Source of the DNA: Sphingomonas sp. SORGH_AS_0950
GTDB lineage: Bacteria; Pseudomonadota; Alphaproteobacteria; Sphingomonadales; Sphingomonadaceae
NCBI RefSeq assembly: GCF_030818415.1
Contig: NZ_JAUTAE010000001.1
Location: 3,064,001-3,128,000, forward strand
Length of the DNA stretch: 64,000 nt
Direction of reading: 5' to 3'
A model generated the notes under the pieces. It worked only from the letters and a program-made list of their open reading frames with translations, made no database searches and had not been told where the DNA came from. Shown here in pieces: positions 27,418 to 35,740 of this stretch. Made by a program: the position numbers and the translations under genes. Every line of letters starts with the position of its first letter. Position 1 is the stretch's first letter.

Positions 27418-28013
27418 GGATCGGACTGCTCGGCGGGTCGTTCAATCCCGCCCATCGGGGGCATCGGCGCATCTCGCTGGACGCCATGCGCGCTTTGGCG
27501 CTCGACGAGGTGTGGTGGCTGGTCTCGCCCGGAAACCCCCTGAAGGACGGGGCGGGGGACATGGCGCCCTTCGCCGCGCGGCTGGCTTCGGCCGAGCGGA
27601 TGGCGCGCCGCGCGCCGATCCGGGCCAGCGCGATCGAGCGGGAATTGCACACCCGCTATACCCTCGACACCGTGCGCGCGATCACCCGGCGCTACCCCGG
27701 CCATGACTTCATCTGGCTGATGGGCGAGGACAATCTGCGGCAGTTTCACCGGTGGCGCGGATGGCGATCGATTGCGCGCGCGATCCCGATTGCGGTTATC
27801 GGCCGTCCGGGGTACAATGCCGCCGCCCACGCGACACCCGCGCTGGGCTGGTTCAGGCGTTTCCAGAGGCGTCCGGGCCAGGCGAAGAACTGGACGATGT
27901 GGAGTTTGCCAGCCTTCGTGCTGCTGCGCTTCCGCCCCGACCCGACTTCCGCCACGGGCCTTCGGGCCCGCGATCCGGACTGGTTTCGGCATATGGGCCG
28001 AAACGTCCCCTGA
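27414..28013 (+). CDS. nadD: Nicotinate-nucleotide adenylyltransferase
   Basis: 199 aa nucleotidyltransferase of NAD synthesis. The signature GGSFNPAHRGHRRIS gives the (H)xxH-type ATP site; the conserved SAIERELHTRYTLDTVRAI and FIWLMGEDNL follow. ATG 27414 shares four bases with the proA stop and opens MRIGLLGGSFNP; an in-frame upstream Met lies inside proA and is not used. It is followed by rsfS and rlmH, a conserved order. Confidence 0.93.
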   Translation: MRIGLLGGSFNPAHRGHRRISLDAMRALALDEVWWLVSPGNPLKDGAGDMAPFAARLASAERMARRAPIRASAIERELHTRYTLDTVRAITRRYPGHDFIWLMGEDNLRQFHRWRGWRSIARAIPIAVIGRPGYNAAAHATPALGWFRRFQRRPGQAKNWTMWSLPAFVLLRFRPDPTSATGLRARDPDWFRHMGRNVP

Positions 28014-28025
28014 ACAGGAGCTAAC

Positions 28026-28430
28026 TTGGCCACTTCCCCCCAATCGCCGCGTCCGTCCGATCCTGCCGAGGTGGAGGCGCTGCATCGCCTGATCCTCGCC
28101 TCGCTCGACGACGACCAGGCGGTGGAGACGATTTCGATCCCGCTGGCGGGCAAGTCGTCGATCGCAGATTTCATGGTGATCGCCAGCGGTCGGTCGACCC
28201 GGCAGGTCGCGTCGATGGCGATGAAGCTCGCCGAGAAGATCAAGGCCGAGTTCGGCCGTTCGGTGCGGATCGAAGGCCTGCCGACCGCCGACTGGGTGCT
28301 GATCGACGCCAATGACGTCATCGTCCACCTGTTCCGGCCCGAGGTGCGGACCTTCTACAATCTCGAGCGGATGTGGGCGTTCGGCGATGCGCCGACTCCC
28401 CCCGCCAGCCCGGCCGACCGCAACCTCTGA
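28026..28430 (+). CDS. rsfS: Ribosomal silencing factor
   Basis: 134 aa. The RsfS (DUF143/Iojap) core runs from ALHRLILASLDDDQAVETIS through ADFMVIASGRSTRQVASMA to DWVLIDANDVIVHLFRPEVR. It binds L14 on the 50S subunit and blocks subunit joining in starvation. It lies 12 bp after nadD with AGGAG before the ATG, and 18 bp before rlmH. Confidence 0.93.
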   Translation: MATSPQSPRPSDPAEVEALHRLILASLDDDQAVETISIPLAGKSSIADFMVIASGRSTRQVASMAMKLAEKIKAEFGRSVRIEGLPTADWVLIDANDVIVHLFRPEVRTFYNLERMWAFGDAPTPPASPADRNL

Positions 28431-28448
28431 CGCCCAGGGGTTTCGCCC

Positions 28449-28871
28449 GTGCTGCTGCATATCGTCGCGCGCGGGCGAATCGGCCGTTCGCCCGAGGCCG
28501 AGCTGGTCGACCGCTATATCAAGCGGATCGGCTGGCCGACCCGGATCACCGAACTCCCTGACACCGGCGGAAAAATTCCTCCGCTGGAGGGACAGGTGCG
28601 CCTCGTCCTGATGGACGAGAAGGGCGAGAACCTGACCTCGATGGACTTCGCGCGTCGGCTGGAGCGCTGGCGCGACGACGGCGTGCGCGAGTGCCGCTTC
28701 ATGATCGGCGCGGCGGACGGGTTCGAGGATGAGGACCGGGCGCGCGCCGACCTGCTCATCTCCTATGGTCGCGCCACCTGGCCGCACATGATGGCGCGGG
28801 CGATGCTGGCCGAACAGCTTTTCCGCGCGACCAGCATCCTGGCCAACCACCCCTATCACCGCGAGGGATAG
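28449..28871 (+). CDS. rlmH: 23S rRNA pseudouridine-1915 N3-methyltransferase
   Basis: 140 aa SPOUT methyltransferase. The characteristic knot segments LVLMDEKGENLTSMDFARRL, RFMIGAADGFED and the C-terminal HMMARAMLAEQLFRATSILA are present. It methylates pseudouridine 1915 in helix 69 of 23S rRNA. The start is GTG 28449, which matches the family start MLLHIVARG. It ends 2 bp before the GTG of the next gene. Confidence 0.93.
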   Translation: MLLHIVARGRIGRSPEAELVDRYIKRIGWPTRITELPDTGGKIPPLEGQVRLVLMDEKGENLTSMDFARRLERWRDDGVRECRFMIGAADGFEDEDRARADLLISYGRATWPHMMARAMLAEQLFRATSILANHPYHREG

Positions 28872-28873
28872 GC

Positions 28874-30049
28874 GTGGCCCGGCGGCATGCGACTCTGGCG
28901 CTGGCCGCTCTGGCGCTGGCCGCTCTGGCGCTGCTCGGCGCGACCGACATCGCCGCCGACCAGCGTCGCCTGGCCGATGCGCGGGCGGGCGCGGCGGCGG
29001 CGCAGGCGCGCGCCCAGGCGCTGGAACGACAGGCCGATGCCGAACGCGATGCCGCCGCCATCGCCCAGGCGCGCGAGCGGGCCATGGCCGCACGCGTCGC
29101 GGCGGCCGAGGCGGAGGTGCGTGCGGCGCGCGCGCGGGTCGATCTGGTCGCGGGGCTGCTGGCGCAGCAACAGGCGCGGCTGGCCCGGACGCAGGCGCCG
29201 CTCGCGCATCTGCTGGCGGCGATGCAGGGCATGGCGGCGCGGCCCCCCATCGCGGCGGTGGCGCAGCCGGGCTCGGTCGCCGATGTCGCGCATGTCCGCG
29301 CGGTCTTCGGCACCATTGCGCCGGTGATCGCAGAACGATCGGCGGTGGTGCGCGCCGAGCTGGCAACGACCCGGCGAATCCGGGCGCAGGCGGGACTGGC
29401 GGCGCGGGCGCTGTCGGCGACCACCGCGAAATTGGAGAGTGAGCGTCAGGCGCTGGCCCGGCTGGAGGCGGTGCATCGCGGACGGGCCGACACGCTGGGG
29501 CGCGGCGCGGTGGACGAGGCCAATCGCGCCCTGGCGCTGGGCGAGGCGGCGCGCGACATCGTCGACCGCATGGCCGAGCGTGGCGAGGCGCAGGCGACGG
29601 CGGGTGAACTCCTGGCGCTGCCCGGCCCGGTGGCGCGGCCCCTGGCACCGGGCGCGGCGGGACCGGCGATCCCGCCGGGCACCTATCGCCTGCCAGTCGC
29701 CGGACGGGTGGCGAGCGGCTTTGGCGAGATTTCGGATGCGGGCGTGCGCGCGCGCGGCATCACGCTGGCGACGGGGCCGCAGGCGCCGGTCGTCGCGCCG
29801 GCCGGGGGCGAGATCCGCTATGCCGGGCCGTTTCGCGGCTATGGCGGGATCGTCATCGTGGATCACGGCGCGGGCTGGACCAGCCTCGTCACCGGGCTGG
29901 GCGGCATCGCGGTGCGGGTCGGACAGAGGGTCGCGGCGGGCGCGGTGCTGGGCCGGGCGGGCCAGGGGCGCGGGGGCATGGCGCCGCGCGTGACGGTGGA
30001 GCTTCGCCGCGACGGGCGGCCGATGGATATCACCGCGCTGCTGGGGTGA
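28874..30049 (+). CDS. envC: EnvC-like murein hydrolase activator (degenerate LytM/M23 domain)
   Basis: 391 aa from GTG 28874. A signal peptide made of a short amino acid repeat (LALAALALAALALLGA) is followed by a long coiled coil (about 25-250) rich in Ala, Arg and Gln. The C-terminal LytM domain is degenerate: the zinc-ligand positions read GFGEISDAGVRARGITLA, SLVTGLGG and RVTVELRR in place of the usual histidine/aspartate motifs. Such proteins do not cut murein themselves but activate amidases during cell separation. In related genomes it precedes ctpA; here an IS630 element and a two-gene cassette lie between. Confidence 0.85.
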   Translation: MARRHATLALAALALAALALLGATDIAADQRRLADARAGAAAAQARAQALERQADAERDAAAIAQARERAMAARVAAAEAEVRAARARVDLVAGLLAQQQARLARTQAPLAHLLAAMQGMAARPPIAAVAQPGSVADVAHVRAVFGTIAPVIAERSAVVRAELATTRRIRAQAGLAARALSATTAKLESERQALARLEAVHRGRADTLGRGAVDEANRALALGEAARDIVDRMAERGEAQATAGELLALPGPVARPLAPGAAGPAIPPGTYRLPVAGRVASGFGEISDAGVRARGITLATGPQAPVVAPAGGEIRYAGPFRGYGGIVIVDHGAGWTSLVTGLGGIAVRVGQRVAAGAVLGRAGQGRGGMAPRVTVELRRDGRPMDITALLG

Positions 30050-30149
30050 GAGCCTTCTAGAGCGTTTTCCGGCCGACCTGAGTCGACGGGGGATTCCCAT
30101 GGCCGAGCTGATCTGATTCACGGTGCTGGCTGGATGGAGGCCGGCATTG

Positions 30150-31096
30150 ATGGGCAAGCCGTTGTCGATGGATCTACGATCGCGAGCGCTGGCCGCGGTT
30201 GACGAGGGGATGAGTTGCCGGGCTGCGGCGGTGCGGTTCGGTGTGGCGGCCGCGACGGTGATCCGGTGGCACGACCAGCGCCGCAGCACGGGCACCTATG
30301 CCGCCAAGCCGCAGGGCGGGGACACGCGGTCGCGGCGGATCGAAGCGCATGCGCCCACGATCCTGGCGCTGCACGAAGCGCGTCGCGACATCACGCTGGA
30401 CGAGCTGCGTCGCGAGCTGGGTCAGGCGGGCGTGACGGTGGCGATCTCGACGCTGCACCGCTTCTTTGCCCGTCACGGGATCACGCGCAAAAAAAGACCG
30501 GGCATGCGATCGAGCAGGATCGCGCCGACGTCCTGAGTGCGCGTGAGGACTGGTTTGATGGCCAGCTCGACCTCGACCCTGCGCGGCTCGTCTTCATCGA
30601 CGAGACCTGGACGGCGACCAATATGACCCGCAGCCACGGCCGCTGCCGGCGGGGCGAGCGGCTGCGGATGGGTTACCCACATGGTCATCGCAAGACGACC
30701 ACGCTGGTCGCTGGCCTGCGCATGACCGGCATGATCGCGCCGATGGTGCTCGACGGCCCGATCAACGGCGACTGGTTCGAGGCCTACGTCCGACAGGTTC
30801 TCGTGCCCGACCTCGGACGCGGCGACGTGGTCATCATGGACAACCTGTCCAGCCACAAGCGTGCCGGCGTCCGTGAAGCCATCGAAGCCGCAGGCGCCCG
30901 CCTCATGTTTCTCCCGCCCTACAGTCCCGACTTCAACCCGATCGAGAAGGCCTTCGCCCGCCTCAAGGCTATGCTGCGCAGGGCCGGCGAACGCACCGTG
31001 TCGGGCTTGTGGTCCCTCATCGGCAGGTTGGTCGATCTGTTCCAACCACAGGAATGCGCCAACTACTTCACCTCCTGTGGTTATGATCCAGACTGA
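30150..31096 (+). CDS. IS630 transposase, translated through a -1 frameshift
   Basis: The first frame (30150-30536) encodes the DNA-binding half: helix-turn-helix around CRAAAVRFGVAAATVIRWHD and an HTH-like region to RHGITRKKR. The second frame, one base back, continues to 31096 and encodes the DDE catalytic half: FIDETWTATNM (first Asp), VVIMDNLSSHK (second Asp) and PYSPDFNPIEKAF (Glu). A run of seven A at 30489-30495 followed by G is the expected slippage site. The joined protein would be about 315 aa, normal for the family. The catalytic triad is intact, so the element may be active. Confidence 0.85.
30489..30496 (+). promoter_or_regulatory. A7G frameshift signal in the transposase
   Basis: Seven A followed by G where the two transposase frames overlap. 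A step of -1 moves from the N-terminal to the catalytic frame. Ribosomal or RNA polymerase slippage would both work. Confidence 0.75.
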
Positions 31097-31222
31097 TCAG
31101 AATCCTCTCTAATATAAATCCGACTGTTTGCTTTCACTTCCCCACAAGATTGTTGATTTCATTATATTTTGCAACTGTCAAAAGCTTATCTTCTTCTTGC
31201 CAAGAGGCATTTGATATGCTAA

Positions 31223-31250
31223 TTGGTGAATCGGAGATAATTATTGTTAT
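31223..31250 (+). promoter_or_regulatory. Candidate promoter of the AT-rich cassette
   Basis: TTGGTG (31223-31228), 16 nt, then TGTTAT (31245-31250), 40 bp before the first cassette gene. The surrounding sequence is AT-rich, so chance matches are common; this is only a candidate. Confidence 0.3.
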
Positions 31251-31290
31251 AGTACTTAAACTTGCGCCGTGCGATCAGGGATAGGAAATA

Positions 31291-31656
31291 ATGATGAGAC
31301 TTATTCCTCATGCATTTTGTATGATTGCGCTCTTTGCTTCCTCGCAGGCGCCCGCAATGAGTCTGATTAGTAGAGCAAATTGCGGAAACAACGAGTCGAT
31401 CACATGGGACTGGACCCAGCAGACATATCCAGAGATTGGCGCATCTTCCCATCACGTATGGAATGGGGTGGAGCCTGATAATCATACGATATTTGATGTG
31501 AGAATGGGCGATAACGCTGCCAAGGCGATTGATTGGGGTGAAGGGATGGGGTCGCCTGGAGGTCCGTTTTGGACGGTCAGCGGCCTTCACCGGTGGACCG
31601 ATGAATTTGGGGTCACCTTCTATGGCGACAGCTTTGCCATTGGGTGTAACCTGTAG
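31291..31656 (+). CDS. Small secreted protein of unknown function (cassette gene 1)
   Basis: 121 aa. A signal peptide covers about the first 24 residues (MMRLIPHAFCMIALFASSQ...APAMS). The mature part has two cysteines, one near each end (RANCGNNES and AIGCNL), so one disulfide could close the whole domain, and many aromatics (ITWDWTQQTYPE, GPFWTVSGLHRW, GVTFYGDSF). No family was recognised. The gene is visibly AT-richer than its surroundings, lies right after an IS630 element, and is followed 13 bp later by a membrane-anchored partner. AGGA lies at good spacing from the second ATG. Confidence 0.75.
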   Translation: MMRLIPHAFCMIALFASSQAPAMSLISRANCGNNESITWDWTQQTYPEIGASSHHVWNGVEPDNHTIFDVRMGDNAAKAIDWGEGMGSPGGPFWTVSGLHRWTDEFGVTFYGDSFAIGCNL

Positions 31657-31669
31657 GAGAGCGGGCCCC

Positions 31670-32557
31670 ATGAAAGTGAAATCGGCAATGACGGCGGCGT
31701 CCGTAGCAGTGATCCTACTCTGTTTGTTCAAATTTAGCGGAATTGAGCGGGAATCCTCAAGGATCAATACTATCCAGGTAATTGAGGATTTTTCGAAGAA
31801 TGAAAAGCTCTCTGCAGAAGAGGCGAGGGCTGGAATAAAGCGAATCGCAAAACGCGAAAAGCTCAGTGTATCTCAAGTGGAAGCCATGGTTGCTGAGTCC
31901 GTTCAGCGCATCAGGGATCTCAATCGCGCTGCGGCAGGGGGGCTTAAGCCCGGTGTTCATATTGTGTCTGTTGTTGGCGCCCCCGCGTTAAGCGCAACAA
32001 AAATCAAGGTGGTGCCAATAGGAGGCGTCATCGACATTGATAGAAATTTTAGTGCGGAGAAAGTTTTTAGAGGTCCGGATAACCTGGCCAATGATGAGGA
32101 TTCGTACATAGTGCCGTTGTCTGTAGTTGGCACGAATCTGGAGAGCGCGAAGTTTGCAGGATATTATTATGATGGAAAGTATTTAAGAGGTGATGCTTAT
32201 GCAGAAACCGATAGGCTGAGGTCTTTAGAGAGGACGCCGAGCGGAAGGCGTGGCTGGTCTGGTATAACTCGCGTATTCTCAGATTATCCGGAAATAGGAA
32301 GGGTGATATTCAGGGAGGCCGATAACGTGGCGGCGGGCATTGTCGTTAGGGTGCCTCAAAACAGCATAAACACGTCGGTTGGTAGTTATCCTGCGACGTT
32401 GATCCGGCTCCAGGACGCAAGCGGAAAGTCGATGTCGGCGGTACAATGGTATGGTCCGGATGGGCGCACCAGCAGTCTGCATATCCGGCAGACAGACGAT
32501 CATTCCGTAGCGGCGATGATGCACTTGGCGAATGATATCGTCACAGAGATGAACTAA
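31670..32557 (+). CDS. Membrane-anchored protein of unknown function (cassette gene 2)
   Basis: 295 aa. One N-terminal hydrophobic segment (about 6-24, AMTAASVAVILLCLFKFSG) anchors a large extracytoplasmic part. A charged helical stretch (about 35-80, EEARAGIKRIAKREKLSVSQ) is followed by a probably beta-rich domain of over 200 residues (GVIDIDRNFSAEKVF, DSYIVPLSVVGTNLES, GIVVRVPQNSI). No known domain was recognised. The start ATG 31670 has TAGGAG upstream. Its AT content matches the preceding gene and not the core genome, so both were probably acquired together. Confidence 0.78.
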   Translation: MKVKSAMTAASVAVILLCLFKFSGIERESSRINTIQVIEDFSKNEKLSAEEARAGIKRIAKREKLSVSQVEAMVAESVQRIRDLNRAAAGGLKPGVHIVSVVGAPALSATKIKVVPIGGVIDIDRNFSAEKVFRGPDNLANDEDSYIVPLSVVGTNLESAKFAGYYYDGKYLRGDAYAETDRLRSLERTPSGRRGWSGITRVFSDYPEIGRVIFREADNVAAGIVVRVPQNSINTSVGSYPATLIRLQDASGKSMSAVQWYGPDGRTSSLHIRQTDDHSVAAMMHLANDIVTEMN

Positions 32558-32773
32558 TTTACGATCGGCCATCTCAATTAGGGAAATGGAACGATCCCTT
32601 TCATATCGGGGCAGGGCATTTGGTCGGGGGCGATTGCAGTCCGCCATTATGGGCGTTCGGTACAAGGAGAGTCCGGCATCCCACCGCTCACCCCTCGTTC
32701 AGCACGGTTGCGCTTTGATTGGGAACGGCTTCCCGCTACACAGGCGGTCCGCTTTTCTGGTCCAGGACCCTCG

Positions 32774-34123
32774 ATGCCCCGTTTGCTGCCGAAACGTCCG
32801 CTTCTGACTGCTACTGCCATTGTCGGCGCGCTGGCCATGGTGCCGATCACGACCTCCGCGATGGCGGCGGTCGACAGCTCCACCGTGCGGCAGTTCGACC
32901 GCTTCCTCGACGTCTATAACCGGATCAAGGCCGATTATGTCGACAAGGTCGATGACGACACGCTGATCAAGGGCGCGATCCAGGGGATGCTGGCCGCGCT
33001 CGACCCGCATAGCAGCTATGTCGATGCGCTGGATTTCGACAATCTCAAGATCCAGACCGAGGGCAATTATGGCGGGCTGGGCCTGACCGTCTCGATGGAG
33101 GACGGCGCGATCAAGGTCATCGCGCCGCAGGAAGATACTCCGGCGGGCCGCGCAGGCATCAAGTCGGGCGACTATATCACCCATATCGACGGCAAGCTGG
33201 TCTATGGCCAGTCGCTGGACGAGGCAATCGGCCAGATGCGCGGCAAGCCCGGCACCAAGATCAGGCTGACCATCGTCCGCCCCGGCCGCGACAAGCCGCT
33301 GGAACTGACCCTGACCCGCGAGGTCATCGTCCAGCGCCCGGTCAAGTGGGAGGTCAAGGGCGATGTCGGCTATATCAACATCAACACCTTCTCCGAAAAC
33401 ACCGGCGCCGACACGCGCGCCGCGATCATGGCGATCGACAAGGCGCTGGGCCATCGGCCGCTGGGCTATGTCGTCGACCTGCGCGACAATGGCGGCGGGT
33501 TGCTGACCCAGGCGATCGCGGTCAGCGACGCCTTCCTTGATCATGGCGAGATCGTGTCGCAGCGCGGCCGCGAGAAATCGGACATCGAACGCTATTACGC
33601 CAAGCCCGGCGACGACGCGCATGGCCTGCCCGTGATCGTCCTGACCAATTCGGGCACCGCCTCGGCCTCCGAGATCGTCGCGGGCGCGCTTCAGGATCAT
33701 CACCGCGCGCTGGTGATGGGCGAGCGCAGCTTCGGCAAGGGATCGGTTCAGACGCTGCTGCCGCTCGGCCCCGAAACCGCGCTGCGCCTGACCACCGCGC
33801 GCTACTACACCCCCTCGGGCCGGTCGGTGCAGGAGGGCGGGATCGAGCCGGATATCAAGGTGCCGCAGATTTCCGATCCCGATTACAAGACGCGGCCCGT
33901 TTTCCGCGAGGCCGATCTGCGCCGCCACCTGATCAACGAGGTGAAGGCCGACAATGCGATCTTGGAAGAGGATACCAAGACCGATCCGCGCTTCGCGATG
34001 ACCCCCGATGCGCTCAAGAAGCAGGGGGTCGAGGACTTCCAGCTCTATTATGCGCTGAAGACCATCGCGCGGCTGGGCGGGGCCGCGCAGGTCGCCGCCG
34101 CCACCAAGCCGCCGGTGAAGTGA
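32774..34123 (+). CDS. ctpA: Carboxyl-terminal processing protease, S41 family
   Basis: 449 aa. A signal peptide (about 1-33, ending SAMAA) precedes a C-terminal-processing protease: N-terminal helices with SSYVDALDFDNL, a PDZ domain (GLGLTVSMEDGAIKVIAPQE to RLTIVRPG), and the serine-lysine catalytic core LTNSGTASASEIVAGAL and RSFGKGSVQT. It cleaves periplasmic proteins at their C-termini. ATG 32774 (MPRLLPKRPLL) is used. In relatives this gene follows envC directly and the pair acts in cell-wall hydrolase control. Confidence 0.93.
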   Translation: MPRLLPKRPLLTATAIVGALAMVPITTSAMAAVDSSTVRQFDRFLDVYNRIKADYVDKVDDDTLIKGAIQGMLAALDPHSSYVDALDFDNLKIQTEGNYGGLGLTVSMEDGAIKVIAPQEDTPAGRAGIKSGDYITHIDGKLVYGQSLDEAIGQMRGKPGTKIRLTIVRPGRDKPLELTLTREVIVQRPVKWEVKGDVGYININTFSENTGADTRAAIMAIDKALGHRPLGYVVDLRDNGGGLLTQAIAVSDAFLDHGEIVSQRGREKSDIERYYAKPGDDAHGLPVIVLTNSGTASASEIVAGALQDHHRALVMGERSFGKGSVQTLLPLGPETALRLTTARYYTPSGRSVQEGGIEPDIKVPQISDPDYKTRPVFREADLRRHLINEVKADNAILEEDTKTDPRFAMTPDALKKQGVEDFQLYYALKTIARLGGAAQVAAATKPPVK

Positions 34124-34124
34124 C

Positions 34125-34619
34125 ATGACGACCCCGCGTACCCGCAGCGAACGCCGCGCCAACTGGATCGCGCTGCTGCTGCCCGCCGCCTTGCTGGCGG
34201 GGGCGTGGGGCAGCCAGCTGATCGGCGGGCTGTATCCGTGCGAGATGTGCCATTGGCAGCGCTGGCCGCATTATGCCGCGCTGGTGCCCGCGCTGCTCGC
34301 CTTTGTAGTGCCCCAGCGCAGCATCCGGGGATCGCTTGTCATCCTTGCCGCGTTGTTGATCGCGGTGTCGGGGGCGATCGGTGTCGCGCATGCCGGGGTC
34401 GAATATGGCTGGTGGCAGGGCTTCACCGCCTGCACCTCGACGGTGGACTTGAACGGATTGAGCGCGACCGATCGGTTGAATGCGATCATGCATGCGCCGG
34501 TCATCCGCTGCGACGTGGCGCAATGGACGCTGGGCGGCATTTCGCTGGCCGGGTTCAACGCGATCTTCTCGCTGGGCGGCGCGGCGGCGATCCTGATGTT
34601 GATGAGGAAGGCGCGATGA
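34125..34619 (+). CDS. dsbB: DsbB-family disulfide bond formation protein
   Basis: 164 aa with four membrane segments. The quinone-linked redox pairs are Cys39/Cys42 (GLYPCEMCHWQRW) and Cys103/Cys129 (FTACTSTVD, VIRCDVAQW). It reoxidises DsbA-type periplasmic oxidases and passes electrons to ubiquinone. It starts one base after the ctpA stop and its own stop overlaps the coq7 start, so it is in an operon with both. Confidence 0.92.
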   Translation: MTTPRTRSERRANWIALLLPAALLAGAWGSQLIGGLYPCEMCHWQRWPHYAALVPALLAFVVPQRSIRGSLVILAALLIAVSGAIGVAHAGVEYGWWQGFTACTSTVDLNGLSATDRLNAIMHAPVIRCDVAQWTLGGISLAGFNAIFSLGGAAAILMLMRKAR

Positions 34620-35158
34620 GCCAGCTTCGCTGGATGCCGGGCGACCGGCGCGAACCGATGAAGGCAATGGTCCGGGTGGACCAGGCCGGGGAATATGGCG
34701 CGACCCGCATCTATGCGGGGCAGCTGGCGGTGCTGGGCGACCGGCATCCCTTTGCCCGCGCCATCCACCACATGGCCGAGCAGGAAGAGCGCCACCGCGC
34801 CTTTTTCGACCGGATGATCGCCGAGCGCCGGGTGCGGCCGACGCTGTTCCAGCCCTTCTGGGACAAGGCGGGATTCGCGCTGGGCGCCATCACGGCGGCG
34901 ATCGGGCCGAAGGCGGCGATGGCGTGCACCGCGGCGGTCGAGACCGAGATCGACAAACATTATCAGGACCAGCTCGACCAGCTGGGCGACAGCGACCCCG
35001 AACTGTCCGAGGCGATCGCCGATTTCCAGGCCGAGGAACTGGAGCATCGCGACCATGCGCTGGGCGCGGGCGCGGAGGAGGCGATCGCCTATCCGGTGCT
35101 GTACGGATTGATCCGGGCGGGCTGCAAGGTCGCGATCGCGGCGGCCAAGCGGATCTGA
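34616..35158 (+). CDS. coq7: Demethoxyubiquinone hydroxylase (Coq7/UbiF type)
   Basis: 180 aa di-iron carboxylate protein. Ligand motifs: GEYGATRIY (Glu), MAEQEERHRAF (ExxH), TEIDKHYQDQL (Glu) and FQAEELEHRDHALG (ExxH). It hydroxylates 2-octaprenyl-3-methyl-6-methoxy-1,4-benzoquinone in ubiquinone synthesis. The ATG overlaps the dsbB stop by ATGA. Its neighbour uses ubiquinone as oxidant, which fits. ubiA, also for ubiquinone, is farther along in the window. Confidence 0.92.
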   Translation: MSQLRWMPGDRREPMKAMVRVDQAGEYGATRIYAGQLAVLGDRHPFARAIHHMAEQEERHRAFFDRMIAERRVRPTLFQPFWDKAGFALGAITAAIGPKAAMACTAAVETEIDKHYQDQLDQLGDSDPELSEAIADFQAEELEHRDHALGAGAEEAIAYPVLYGLIRAGCKVAIAAAKRI

Positions 35159-35182
35159 CACGGGGTGAGTGGGAGAGAGGAT

Positions 35183-35710
35183 ATGGTCGAGCGGACGTGG
35201 CGCGGGGCGATGCTGGCGGGGCTGGGCGTGATCGCGGCGGCGAGCCCGGTCGCGGCCCAGCAGGCCCCCGTCCGGCAGACCCCAATCCAGCCGGCTCCGA
35301 TCCAGCAGGTTCCGGTGCAACCGGTCGCCGCGCCCGGTGCGGTCAAGCCCAAGCCTGCCCAGGCGCCGGGCGAGGTGTCGCGCAACGCGCCGATCAACGG
35401 CGTGCTGACCCTGTTCGGCAACGAACGCTGCCCCACCGACAATAACGGCAACGAGATCGTCGTCTGCGTCCGCCGCAGCGCGCAGGAACAGTTCCGCGTG
35501 CCCAAGGAGCTTCGCGAGCTCCAGGTGACGCCCGAGAATGAAAGCTGGGCGGTCCGCGCGACCGGCACCACCAACGAAGGCGTCGGCGTCAACAGCATCG
35601 GCAGCTGCTCGGCGGTCGGCGCGGGCGGCGCAACCGGCTGCTTTGCCCAGCGCGTCCGCGAGAATCGCGCCGCCAATGCCGACCGCAAGCGCGAGGCCAG
35701 CGTCCCCTAG
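35183..35710 (+). CDS. Exported hypothetical protein with Pro/Gln-rich stretch
   Basis: 175 aa. The signal peptide ends near PVAAQQ (about residue 27). A repetitive Pro/Gln region (RQTPIQPAPIQQVPVQPVAA) follows, then a domain with four cysteines (NERCPTDNN, IVVCVRRS, GSCSAVG, TGCFAQR). Unknown function. ATG 35183 has GGGAGAGAGG directly upstream; a GTG at 35165 would add six residues. It lies after coq7 with 24 bp between. Confidence 0.75.
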   Translation: MVERTWRGAMLAGLGVIAAASPVAAQQAPVRQTPIQPAPIQQVPVQPVAAPGAVKPKPAQAPGEVSRNAPINGVLTLFGNERCPTDNNGNEIVVCVRRSAQEQFRVPKELRELQVTPENESWAVRATGTTNEGVGVNSIGSCSAVGAGGATGCFAQRVRENRAANADRKREASVP

Positions 35711-35740
35711 GGCCAATCGACATTCGGCGACACCTTTCCG

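Larger units (their letters stand above)
30058..31111 (+). mobile_element. IS630-family insertion sequence
   Basis: About 1.05 kb bounded by TA dinucleotides (30058-30059 and 31110-31111), the target duplicated by this family. The ends, GAGCGTTTTCCGG on the left and GAGAGGATTCTGA read inward from the right, form an imperfect inverted repeat. The inside holds one transposase split by a frameshift. The left end lies only 8 bp after the envC stop. Boundaries are inferred from TA positions and end similarity. Confidence 0.75.

Noticed and set aside
30123..30149. GTG start for the transposase N-terminal frame
   Set aside because: ATG 30150 gives the family start; the extra nine residues add nothing recognisable.
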